64,000 nucleotides of DNA from Mesostigma viride (Eukaryota > Streptophyta > Mesostigmatophyceae > Mesostigmatales > Mesostigmataceae): positions 977,738-1,041,737 of the forward strand of contig RPFO01001075.1 of assembly GCA_009746045.1 (NCBI GenBank), given 5' to 3'. How positions within the stretch are numbered: the first letter of the stretch is position 1; the number at the start of each line of letters is the position of its first letter. Of this stretch, positions 37,389 through 47,603 are shown in pieces. Under the pieces are notes generated by a model that searched no databases, was not told the DNA's origin, and worked only from the letters and a program-made list of their open reading frames with translations. The position numbers and the translations under genes are program-made.

Positions 37389-37485
37389 ACAGCCGGCGCC
37401 GGCGGCAAATGCCGCCGGCAAGCACCCGGCGCCGGCTGTTTTCCAAACTGGCCGGCACGGCGCCGGCTGGCCGGCTCGCCGTTAC
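37389..37485. repeat. GCCGGC palindrome cluster
   Basis: A 14-bp perfect inverted repeat ACAGCCGGCGCCGG (37389-37402) / CCGGCGCCGGCTGT (37426-37439) overlaps an inner hairpin CCGGCGGCA-AA-TGCCGCCGG (37399-37418). A related GCCGGC-rich block is at 50690-50845 in inverted relation, next to repeat F copy 2. Confidence 0.85.
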
Positions 37486-38106
37486 TAGAATGGCTGGCCC
37501 GGCAAAGCTTATGGCATGGGGCTATGGGTTCTAGGTACTAGAGGTAGTCAATGAAATTAAAATTAAATTATAACATGACTCCGTTGGGAGATCATGTAGC
37601 ACATATTCCCGTGGATGGATGGAGGGGGGGGCAAAGCCGCGAAACCGAACTAATCTAACTCTAAGCTAATCTAATCTAGAAAACCCTACTTATACAACTC
37701 AGCAAAGCGCCCCTTCCGCTTGAGTGGGGGGAGGGGGCTTGCCCACAGGGGCGGGCGTATGAGCCTGGACAATGGTCTTCCACCTCCTCTTGTCCTGCAT
37801 AGCAGTCCAAGCAAGAGAGAGGGAGTGAATGCGATTTTCAAACTGCGCTGGGACCACTAGGTCAGCCATCAACTGCATGTTGTGGGTAGGTCATGACATG
37901 TTTGCCTACCTTCTTAGGAATGTCCTTAGGGCCAGGCCAGGTCAGGATATGCCGTCCTGGCTGGCCAAGCCGCTGTGGGCCGGCCAGACCGACTCAGGGC
38001 GGTGTCTACCTGGCTGGTGCGAGCAAGATGTCCTACAAATGCTATCCTACGCTGTCTAATCTCGTCCGAAATGCGAGGCATGCCCTGGTACAAAGATTCT
38101 AGATGT

Positions 38107-39425
38107 CTATGCGTGGAAAACCCGACATTCAGCTAGGGCCTGACGGAGCATCCTGGTTACCGTGCCGTTTAGCTTGGCCGCCAGCGTGTCCGTGAGCGTC
38201 CATGCCTCGGCGCCATACGTGAGCACCGTGAGGACCAGGACCTTGAGGAGCATGCGCTTGCGGTGCTCGCCGAGGACCTTCGAGTGCCAGTAGGTTTTCA
38301 ACGAACGATGCCGAGCCCAGGCCAGGCCGATGCGGGTGTCCACATCGGCGGCGGTGTCAGGAAGCATGCTTCCCAGCAGTTTAAAGCGATCACGAAACGG
38401 GACCTCCGTTCCGTCTATAGCAGCCGGGGTAGCGGCGGGCGACTGGAAGCCCCAACCACCATAGCCTCAGTTTTGACACTAATCTCCAACCCCACCGCCC
38501 GCGCCTCCAAGCCCAGACATGCAGTCCAGCCAGGTCTGAATGTGCTCGGGGCGCGCGATGAGGGTGGTGTCGTCCGCATAAATCAAGTCGGCCAGGCGGT
38601 AACCAGGTTTAACCCCGCCGTGCGCGCTGTCGTTAAGGATATGTCCAAGCCAGGCTCGAACCCCTTAAGAGCAGTAAAGCGCGCACGTGCCCGGCGCATG
38701 ACGTGATCAACGACAATAATGAACAAATATGGGGACAGGACACAACCTTGCCACACCCCGTGGTGAAGGGGGAATGGTGGGGTGGTGCCTTCCGCAGTCC
38801 GCACTGCTGCCTGTGAGCCCTCATACAGTCGGCGAATGGCAGCATGATAAACGCGGGTGGCACTCGATCCAGAGCTAGGATGGCCCAAAGAGCCTCCCAG
38901 AGGACCGTGTCAAAGGCCTTGATATAGTCAACAAAAATGAAGACCAGCTGCAAACTGTCAGGGGGAAGGCGACGCACCTCCTCCATCAACCGGCGCGCGA
39001 CAAACACAGCCATGACAGTGTTACGACCACGACGGAAACCCATCTGAGACTCACCCAGGTGTGGGTCCAGCGCGGCGCGGAGCCTGTGCAGCATCATGCG
39101 CATGAAGACCTTCAGCGCGGCGCTCTGGAGGCAGACACCCCGGTAGTTACCGGGGTCAGCAGCAGAGCCCTTCTTGTACAGCATGACGCGGATGGCCGTC
39201 TGCCACTCAGCAGGCGGAGGCTCGTCAGAAAGCAGGACACGGCCGGTTGCAAAACGCCAGCAGAAGATCCCTAACCGCCGGATCAGGGGTCTTCAGTAGC
39301 TCAGCAGAAAGGTGGTCGGCACCGACCGCCGCATCGTACCGCAGGCGAGCAAGGGCGCTGTCCAGTTCCTTCAAAGTGAAGGGGTGGACGACGTCGTTGG
39401 TGGCAAGGCAGCCCTCCTGCAAGGC
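38107..39425 (-). pseudogene. LINE1 ORF2 reverse transcriptase and C-terminal region, frame-broken
   Basis: RT blocks in order: LRYDAAVGADHLSAELLK; GNYRGVCLQSAALKVFMRMM; GESQMGFRRGRNTVMAVFVA; FIFVDYIKAFDTVLWEALWA; then in another frame GVWQGCVLSPYLFIIVVDHV and ADLIYADDTTLIA-type sequence near 38590; then VLTVLTYGAEAWTLTDTLAA. At least two frame changes occur, so this copy is not translatable as one protein. It copies LINE RNA at the nicked target in autonomous relatives. Confidence 0.88.
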
Positions 39426-40830
39426 GGGGACTTAATTGGTAGTCCGCGGCCGAGGAGGGTGGCGCAGGCGGCGGCAGGGGTCCGGCAACACCGAGACGGG
39501 TGGCCGTCTCGGGGTGAAGCGGCGGGGGAGGGGCGCGAGCCCCACCTGTCAAGGAAACATTGTGGGCGGCCCAACCAGCGGTCAAGAAGGCTGACCGGCG
39601 CCGTGCCGTCCCCCGTGTGCTCCACCGGGGTGCGCTGCCGCCGGCCGCCGAGCCGGTCGAGGTGGTACCACATGTCCTTGCCCTGGTTGCGAGCTTGGCA
39701 GGCCTTGGCATCCGCGATGCACTGGGCCGCCTCTGCGTCCTGAGCATGGGCGTAGGCCTCCCCAAGGGCGGCCAGGAGCACCGGTTTCAGCAATGGGTCC
39801 CGGTTACGCTTGAGGCGGTGCCGGGCGGCCAAGGCCTTGGGGTCTTGGCGGTAGAGCGGGCCGGGGCGGCGGCGGGGCATGACCGGCAGGTGCCGGGCCG
39901 CCAGCAGCGGGGCGCGGGCAGCAAAGCCCGCAAAAATGGCGGCGTTGGGAGCACCATTGTCCAGCTCGTCGACGTCCGCCCGGGCGTCCAGGGCCGACAG
40001 GTACTCCAGTCGGCACCGGTTCCGCTCGTGTTCGGCGTCCGTCCAGTCCTCAGGATCTCCCTTGACCGGACGTAGAGCAGACCAGTCAGGGCGGACCACT
40101 GGGGCGCGGCGCGCGGGGACCTGGAACCGGAGCCGAATGGTCGCACGCACCAGGCGGTGGTCAGAGCACACCGTGGGCGTGTCAAACACTCGGGTGTCCA
40201 GAACCGAAGTGCACCTGGGCTGCCGTACCACCACGTAGTCCAGACAGGCCTGTCGGCCGTTAGGACCACGGAAAGTGACCAAGTCCTGTGAGGGACGTTG
40301 GAAGTGGCAGTTGACAGCAACCATCCCGCTATCCCACAAAAAGGCAGAAAACAGGGGAGTGTTGTTGTCGTTAGCAGCAGTGTCAGCAGGCGCAAAGCGA
40401 CTGCCAGCAGTGCCCACGGGGAGCGTGGCATTGGCGTCGAGCAGCATAACCAAAAAGTGGCGGGCCGGAGTGACCCCCTCAAGGCTATGCAAGGAATCGA
40501 AGAACTCCTGGCGTTCCGACTCAGGTAGACCACTATGGGGTGCGTAGCCCACCCCCACCGTGAGGTGGTGCTTAGACCGCCCCTCGACGGAGGTGAAATG
40601 TGCTACCATAAGGCGTGGGGTGAGAAACTTTAGCGTGCTGAGGCTAGCAACTGCCAGCGGCGAGCACAAAAGACCAACACCACCTTGGCCTGGTGTGCCA
40701 CTGCCAGCGAAATAAAACCGCCAGCCACCTGCAAGGCGGTTAGTGCTCACCGTGCCAAATGGCACCGTGCGACGGTGCTCCTGCACACCGAGAATAGATA
40801 CACGATGTGCAATGCAAAATGCGACTATAG
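39371..40830 (-). pseudogene. LINE1 ORF2 apurinic-type endonuclease domain
   Basis: An open frame with the exonuclease-endonuclease-phosphatase signatures in order: GVQEHRRTVPFG, GQGGVGLLCSPLAVA, VMLLDANATLP (the GDFNA position), ACLDYVVVRQ and TVCSDHRLVRATIRL (SDH). This domain nicks target DNA to prime reverse transcription. After it comes a linker rich in A and R ending in a frame change before the RT. The displayed start is internal; sequence upstream (IVAFCIAHRVSILGVQ) is in frame. Confidence 0.9.
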
Positions 40831-40886
40831 CTCCTCTACCCGGTAGCTATGGCCTATGATCGTCATCTGCTAGCAATGTACGTGCG

Positions 40887-41225
40887 TCAAAAGTCGCGAG
40901 GGCCAAGGATGCCTGCTGGCCCAACAGCCAGGGGAGAACGGCGATGGATGATGGGGGTGGATGCGGCGGGGGGTGGGGGTGGGGGTGGAACGGGGGGGGG
41001 AAGGGAAGCGGAGGAAATAGTGCTTTTCATCGCATTTATTATGTCCTGCAAGCGTAGGATGCGAGCCTGCCGCTTGCTCTGGGTATTCGGGGGTGATTGC
41101 ACAACGCCGAGGCGTAGGTAATCTAGCACGCGTTGGGTTTTACGAATCTGACAGGGGCCAGATGAAGTTGTAGCCCGAAATACCGGAACCACCATGTCTA
41201 TCACCCGACGGCTAGGTCGAGGCAT
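40887..41225 (-). CDS. Small ORF between LINE1 ORF1 and ORF2, unknown
   Basis: 112 codons: MPRPSRRVIDMVVPVFRATT, a basic middle (KTQRVLDYLRLG), and a polyproline run PPPVPPPPPPPAAS. It could be the end of ORF1, the start of ORF2 or not coding. No domain is recognised. Confidence 0.3.
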   Translation of the reverse strand: MPRPSRRVIDMVVPVFRATTSSGPCQIRKTQRVLDYLRLGVVQSPPNTQSKRQARILRLQDIINAMKSTISSASLPPPVPPPPPPPAASTPIIHRRSPLAVGPAGILGPRDF

Positions 41226-41906
41226 GGGAGTGGAACAGGGGACTGTTTAGGGGCTGTCCCCGAAGCCTGTTAGCCGCGAGCTGACGAGTGGGGTTGTCTA
41301 CTTCCTGGAACCACCAGGGGCAGCACGCTTCGCACCACGAGACTCCACACGAGACTCCACATTCTCGGTGTCTACACGGACACCACCCAGGTAAGCACCA
41401 AAACGACCATCTGGCAACAGTCGCAGCTGCACACGCTTACCCCCCGGTACGTACCCGGCTCGTGCCACCACCACCTTCTTCTCGCTATTCCAGCACTTCA
41501 ATGCTCCTCGCCGCCAGCTGTGCCGGGGTGTAGTCTTCATCCATGCTGATGGGGTGGCCCTAAGTTGAGCAGACGACGGGCTCCCATCACCCGTTTCTGG
41601 TTGTTCACGGTGGCCATGGTGACCAGGCCAGCTGGGCCTGGCAGGCGGATGGCCCTGTCAATGGTCACGTGATCGCACAGCTGCAGCAACCCCAAGAACG
41701 CGGGGCCCCGCAAGGCCTCGGTAAGTGCTTGTGCGGTGTCATGCGTGCCCTTCTGAACATTCTTGAGAATGATATTGCGTTGTCGGAGCTGAGCCACATT
41801 CTGTGACGCGACTGCGGTGGCAGCCGACTTAGCCGCCTGGGCGACTATGGCTTCCACTAGTTCTTCCCCGCCGCGTCCGCGAACGTGACCCGCTTGGGGG
41901 GGGGGG

Positions 41907-42424
41907 TAGTTAGGTTAATACTACTATTGTGCAGAAACCTTTTGCCACTTGGGCTTCTCAGGTTCCGCACAATATTACCAGCGATAACCACTCGCTGGTA
42001 CACTCAAGTGGTTATGGATCGCTGGTAATATTGTGCGGAACCTGAGAAGCCCAACCAAGTGGCAAAAGGTTTCCGCACAATATTAACCTAACTAAAACCT
42101 AGCCTCTTGGGGCGAGGACGAATCACTAGGCTCGGAACACCCGTATACATGAATATGATCGAATATAAGCATCTCGTTGGTGCAAATATCGATATGAATA
42201 TGATCGAATATGAGCATCTCCTTGGTGCGCATATGATTAGAGCCGGGTGCCAAATCGGAACGAATTATTCCCCAAATAATCCGCTTACGAGTGGATTCGA
42301 ACCTGCGCCCCGCAAGGGTCAAGGTCTTAGTTAGGTTAATATTCTGCGGAAACCTTTTGCCACTTGGGCTTCTCAGGTTCCGCACAATATTACCAGCGAT
42401 AACCACTCGCTGGTACACTCAAGT
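41907..42424. mobile_element. Fold-back (long inverted repeat) element
   Basis: Arm 1 (41907 to about 42000) starts TAGTTAGGTTAATA and includes CCTTTTGCCACTTGGGCTTC. Arm 2 (about 42007-42094) is its near-perfect inverse, ending TATTAACCTAACTA. A third partial copy in arm 1 orientation is at 42328-42424. The 233-bp spacer has two ATGAATATGATCGAATAT repeats and a box B-like word, GTTCGAATCC on minus. There is no ORF. It lies within LINE1 ORF1. Confidence 0.85.
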
Positions 42425-42462
42425 TCACGCCGGCTGGCCGGGGTGGCCATGGCCGCCTTTAA

Positions 42463-44730
42463 GGGGACGTGGCGCGCCGAATATTTTCCGCGCGAAAAAA
42501 TTCGCGGTACCAGCCGTACCGTGAAAAGTGGGTGCACCGTGCGCGCACCCCTTGCGGAAGTGGTCATGGCGACTGCGTTTAGGCGAAACTAGCCATGTAG
42601 GGCTACAGAAATGCAAAAAAAATGCTCGAATGTTGAAGAAGATGATTTCATGATGTTGGGTTGTGGCGGCAAGTAGCTGGTTTTCAATATCGCTGCTTTC
42701 TTTTACTGCCATCGGCATGGGGGTTAAACTGCATTTTTTGGTCGCGCGGAATAAAATAGAATTCGTGATAGCGGCAGTAAATTCGCAGTTTTGGGGGCCT
42801 TTTTGACCGTCAAGGATGCATTAATATCGGTAGCATTGAATTCCCAACCGAACTGGTGCTTTTTGCTACATTTTCGGCCATTGTCGGTAAGTAATTCTTC
42901 AGGCCTGCGCAGTGCATGTCGGAACCTTCCATGGAAGAACGGCCGTTGTTGCGCGCCTGAGCGAGGGATCTGCGAGGGCAAGGTATAGATTTGTCGCGAA
43001 TGTTATGTGCTATCAGTTCTTTCTTCCATGAGCTCATCGTTCGAAGGTTTTTGCGTTCTGTTTGGGCCTTTTCCGCCAGCTAGCTCGCTGTTGCTTGCCG
43101 AATACCTGGCAGCTTTAGATTGTTTTCGTTGATGTCGTGGTTAGGGCCGCTTCAGTCGAAGCCTATAGCTTCTCGGGAAGGTTTAAGGCATTTCATAAAA
43201 CGTGTTCTGGCAAGGATGGTGTGCGTATGGACGCTTCTTGTTGTGTTAGAGTGACGCACCCTCTCTTCGCAGCGGCATCACAGCGCTCATGCGCTGGAGG
43301 GCCGCCAATGGTTTCTTTCCATTTTATCGTGCAGGGGAGGAAGTGTTTTATTGACGATCATGTTGGAGATATTGCATTTGTGTGACTGCATGTAGATAGC
43401 TGCCACCATTGGTTTATTTGAGCTTCCCCTTGATATGATGATGTGAAAAGACTGCAATGTGCTGAGCCAACCATGGTTGACATGGTTGACTGCATGCCAT
43501 CGTTGTATGCCATGATCTCAGGACTTGGTTCCTTGCCCTCCATAGTTCCAGTTTGTTGCCCATCTCATGTAGGGCAGTGAAGGAGTTGTTGCTGTGTTGA
43601 TTAGCTTGGTTGGCATAAACCTTACACTCTAACCTGGGAGAAACATAGAAAATGCTGGTTAGGCATTTTAGTGCCATCATCATTATTGCTATTCACATGC
43701 TTATATGTCTGGCCATGCTCGAGGGACGGTGAAGGTGTATGAGGTGTGTGGCCACCCCTTTGTACTTCATAACATATTCAGCATGTATTTGATGCATGTT
43801 GGATGGCATGTAAAGTGTGATTGTGTTAACTTGGTTACTGAGTGGTCCTTAGCGCCTGTCAGGTGGTCGTCTAGGAAACCCATCAGTGCGTGTCACAGTG
43901 ACCCCAAACCTTGAGCATGTGTCGTCATCAGTGTGCAAGAGTTATTTATATGTGCTTTTGGTCATAGATTTGCTGAGTTCTAATCATGAAGTTTACAAGG
44001 TAACCTTGGGTTGACTAATGTGTATGCTCTCTTGGCATGTATGCCTAACGATCGTGTTGCTATGCTTGGGCTGGCAAGGTTGGCCATGCCGAGGGCAGGT
44101 GAGGGCAGATGAGGTGCCTAGCTGTTTGCTTATGTATTGTGATCGAGTAGGGCATGCTTTCAGGCTTTTTGGATGGAAAACATCATGCCTAACTGGCCTT
44201 GTACAAAGAAAAACCTCCTTTAGCTTATGTTCAGGTTTTAGCACGTTTAACTTTATAACTTGAGCTAGACTTGTCGGAATGACCTGGGACTTGGAAGACA
44301 GTTGTACCCCTGTTAGACGGATTTTCGCTGCAGAAAAAAGTATTTTTTTGACGTGTTTATAAAAAGTTATTCCCAATGTCCGGTAAAAAAAGGGTCGTTT
44401 TGCGGGGAAATTGATAACTGTTCGAGGTTTTGCCCTTTCCATGATGTAAATAGCTCAGCAAGCTACAAACTCAGGGAACTAAAATCGCTGCAGGCAGTTT
44501 TGCAAATAAATGTGTGCATTGGCTGGGGCATACCCAGCCCTAATTAGCGTCTTTTGCTATTTATAGCGCATTATTGGTGTATATATGGGGGTAGTACCCC
44601 CAACAAGTGCATGGACAACTCACTAGAGATGTTATTTAGTGCCCCCAATCATAACTTAGCGTTGTGCAAATGAATTTCAAGTGATATTAGCATAGGTCAA
44701 TTTTTAAGGGTTTTGGGGTGCCACCTCCCC
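42463..44730. mobile_element. Non-autonomous piggyBac-like element B (TTAA target)
   Basis: 2268 bp flanked by TTAA at 42459-42462 and 44731-44734. Ends GGGGACGTGGCGCGCC and, inverted, GGGGAGGTGGCACCCC are the same as those of element A, in opposite orientation. The right 800 bp or so match A; the middle differs. No transposase was recognised. It interrupts LINE1 ORF1. Confidence 0.88.
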
Positions 44731-45931
44731 TTAATTAAGTCCAGCAATGTGGCTTGGGTGACAGCAGAGTCAGCAGCCAAAGACTTGAGCGCACCTTGCA
44801 CAGACTTGAGCTCAGAGGTGATCGCCTGCAGGTCAGTGGGGTCGGCTGCGCCGGCAGGGGTGTCGGCATCGGCCGAGGTGTCGGATGCGGCCGCGATGGT
44901 CGCCAGCGGTTTGCAGAGTTCAGGGCAGCATGTAAAGAGGCAGGAGGTGCGTAGCTGGTCGTCGTCCCAGTGCTGCCACTCCGCGGTGGGGTCATCCGCA
45001 GCTGCGCCGGTGCTGGGGTGGCGAATGATGTCGTCGGCGTCGTATCGAATCTTGAGGCACTACATTTCGCCACCGCGGAAACCCAACTTATGCGAGAATG
45101 TGGTTCCGTCAATACGGCGGGGGTTACAAATTCAATTTCGAAGTTCGGCACCGTCGGATACCTGTAAAGCAACATATGTTATCTAGAATCGCGCCATTTG
45201 GCATCAATTGGCCAGTTCTGAAAATTCGATGAAATCTCTAGTCCTTGGTCGAATATTTCCCTCCGATTTGGATTACGAAAATTGAGTACGAATTTCTTAG
45301 TACAGTCCACCGTTTTGTTCAGTTCAGTGTATTCCCACGCCCCTTGCTGACCTGACAGAGGCCAAATTCGTACTGAACACTAGCGCAAGTGCGCTCGATA
45401 CTAAAAATTTCTACTTCCGAGATGTCTGACAGAATTCCTGCTAGGTCCATGCTTTGGTACCGGACGGATGCTGAAATTCACTGTGGTTCTGTCCGAACGA
45501 GGAAAATTGTCAGAAATCTACTCTCGATACGAACGTAACGAAATTTCCAAGTATCTGACGCTCGGAGAGCTGCCACCGTTTTCCCCTACTTGACCGAACC
45601 ACATTCCCCGCTAAAAAAGGTAGGCGGCGAAATTTAGTGGGATTTGCAGCACGTCGGCGACCGGCATGGTGAAAAATGCCGTAAAGTCGGCCGGTTGCAG
45701 GCGGTTTCCGAGGCTTGTATATGTGGTTAAATCAGACGGTGAGGGCGTTGGGGTTTCAGGCGTGGGGGTAGCCTCGGCGGCCATGGGAGTGACTTCCGAA
45801 GTGACTTCCGTGGTACGCGGCTTCTAGCCCTTGGGAGCGGCGGGAGCGATGCCGACGAAAGGGCTGGCTGCGGCAAGAAAGTCGTCCAGCGAGCGGGTTT
45901 CTAGGGCGGCAGGTGTTGTTGTGGCCTCCAT

Positions 45932-47591
45932 AGCTACGAGGAAGATGTCGAATGCTGGGGCGGGGGGCGCAGGCGTGCTATTCACGAAGGGAATGCCGCC
46001 ATATCGAGTCGAAAATAGCGATATCTGCTGGGCAGGCCGAGGTCGAGAACGTACGAAATCGGGGACGATAGCTGCCGGAAATTATACCAGCGTGTTCGTC
46101 ATCAGAAGACGAGTCGAATGCAACAAACCCGACCAAATTTCATGGCCTGAGTCGAAAGTTATGAGCATTCTCGGCAGCCATAGCTCCGACGGCATATTTT
46201 CGCGCCTATGTAGCAATGTAAGAACGTGAAATGCAGGTAGTCAATAGTGCCCTCCAGCTGGCGCGGCGGCGTGCCAGGCTACATTCCTGTCGGTCATGTC
46301 CGGCGTGGGAACAACAACAACAACATCCCCTCCTGTCCGACGAGGGTCTCGACCTCTGCACTTCGCATGCAGCACTGTCATCATGAAAAGAGACGAACTC
46401 ACCCAACATTTGCATTTTCAAGGCTGCGGCCACGAGGTCCGCGCAGAAAAGTAACGAAACCGGCATTCTAAAATGTCAAGAGCACTCTGATGGTGATGGC
46501 GGCAATGGCGATAGCGACACCGGCACATCTGTCCCGAAATCTAGAGTTTGGGACCATAATAAGTATGATATTATCATCAAGGCCGAGATGAAGGGGTTCG
46601 ATCCCATGGATGGAGAGAAAGGGAACAGTGCTTGGTTTTCCCTTGGTACATCGACTCCATAACTTATGTTTAATCATTCCGAACGCCCGGACGCTCAGCT
46701 GAACCGAGATTCGTGCAGTCTCTTATTGCTTAGCGCAGGCATGTTGGTGCCTGCAAATTGCGGTAATGCGTCACCGCGGCTATATCTATTGTATGCTGTA
46801 TTTTCCTGGAAATGGCTTGCGCCACCGGCTCAGTAGTGCTTGCAGGCGTAAGTATATCGTGTTTCTACCTAGTTTCTGCCAGGTTTCCACTGAAGTCTGC
46901 CGATCTCTGCCCAGCCTCTCTAAAACCGCCATCCTGATCGATACTGCTTGCATGTCAGCCACAGCACGGTGCGGTTGTGCAGTATTTAGGTTCTTTATAC
47001 GTCGCCAAGCCGTGGGTATATTATGAGGATTGAGTATTCATGGTTCATACTGCGTTGATTGTGCAATAACATCAGGTCATCAGCTAGGTGCCCATAATAA
47101 TCATGGTGTATAATCATGTGTTGTTAGCATCTTGCCACCATGCATCTGCTAGCATGCATTCCAGCGTTATCTTTGCCTGCATGCTAGCTCATGGATCACT
47201 CAGCCTATCCAAGGCTTGCATTGCATGTTCCTCTGTCTTTCAGTATTGCACCGTTACGGAATGGAAACTCGGCACCTCGCTTCCCATGAGGCACGTGCAC
47301 AACATGTTGTGAGAGTGGATGATGCTTTGGCTATATGGCAGCCTGATTTAATCATATAGTGTCATCCAGTTATGATATCTGATGCACGTTTGATCTTGTA
47401 TAACTAGAAATAACCACCTTTTTTAACGTTTTGACCCTCCTTAGCTCATCATGGCCCCATGTACGGGGCTCGTACCATTGCGTAAAGTTGTGGAGAGTTC
47501 TCATTATTCCCACTGCGTTGTACTTGTGATGCCTAAAAAAAATAGCTCCAAGCGGCCAATTAGGCCTGAGTTTTGTTCCACGAAGTCTGCA
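45932..47591. other. Unassigned 1.66 kb upstream of LINE1 ORF1
   Basis: May hold the LINE1 5' UTR. At about 46290-46320 a third copy of the (GTT)n plus CCCACGCCG-ACATG motif occurs on the minus strand. No convincing gene; open frames under 135 codons. Confidence 0.4.
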
Positions 47592-47603
47592 TGTGTTGCC
47601 CAT

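Larger units (their letters stand above)
37552..45931 (-). mobile_element. LINE1: long non-LTR retrotransposon copy, interrupted
   Basis: Minus-strand order is ORF1 (45931 to about 41298), ORF2 endonuclease (about 40830-39460), ORF2 RT (39425-38600), C-terminal part (to 38107), 3' UTR and AT-rich tail (37552-37575). The 3' end carries the module GTGCTACATGATCTCCCAAC. ORF1 is split by the fold-back element 41907-42424 and the piggyBac-like element 42463-44730. The 5' end and target duplication were not found. Confidence 0.85.
41298..45931 (-). pseudogene. LINE1 ORF1 (coiled coil plus RRM-like region), split by two insertions
   Basis: Pieces on minus: 45931-45600 (MEATTTPAALETRSLDDFLA, one internal stop near 45825, then NRLQPADFTAFFTMPVADVL); about 44980-44735 (DLQAITSELKSVQGALKSLA, coiled-coil-like); 42458-42425 (AAMATPASRREL); 41857-41537 (AQLRQRNIILKNVQKGTHDT, TIDRAIRLPGPAGLVTMATV); about 41555-41298 (MDEDYTPAQLAARS, then KRVQLRLLPDGRFGAYLGG). 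The order matches ORF1 of the half-LINEs at 60-63.6 kb: LDDDLTLAQQQRRREL aligns with MDEDYTPAQLAARS. LINE ORF1 proteins bind the element RNA. The stretch 45180-45590 looks non-coding. Confidence 0.7.

Noticed and set aside
42260-42330. Possible tRNA on minus (GGTTCGAATCC)
   Set aside because: The T stem does not pair and no D or anticodon arm is present; at best a tRNA-derived SINE trace.
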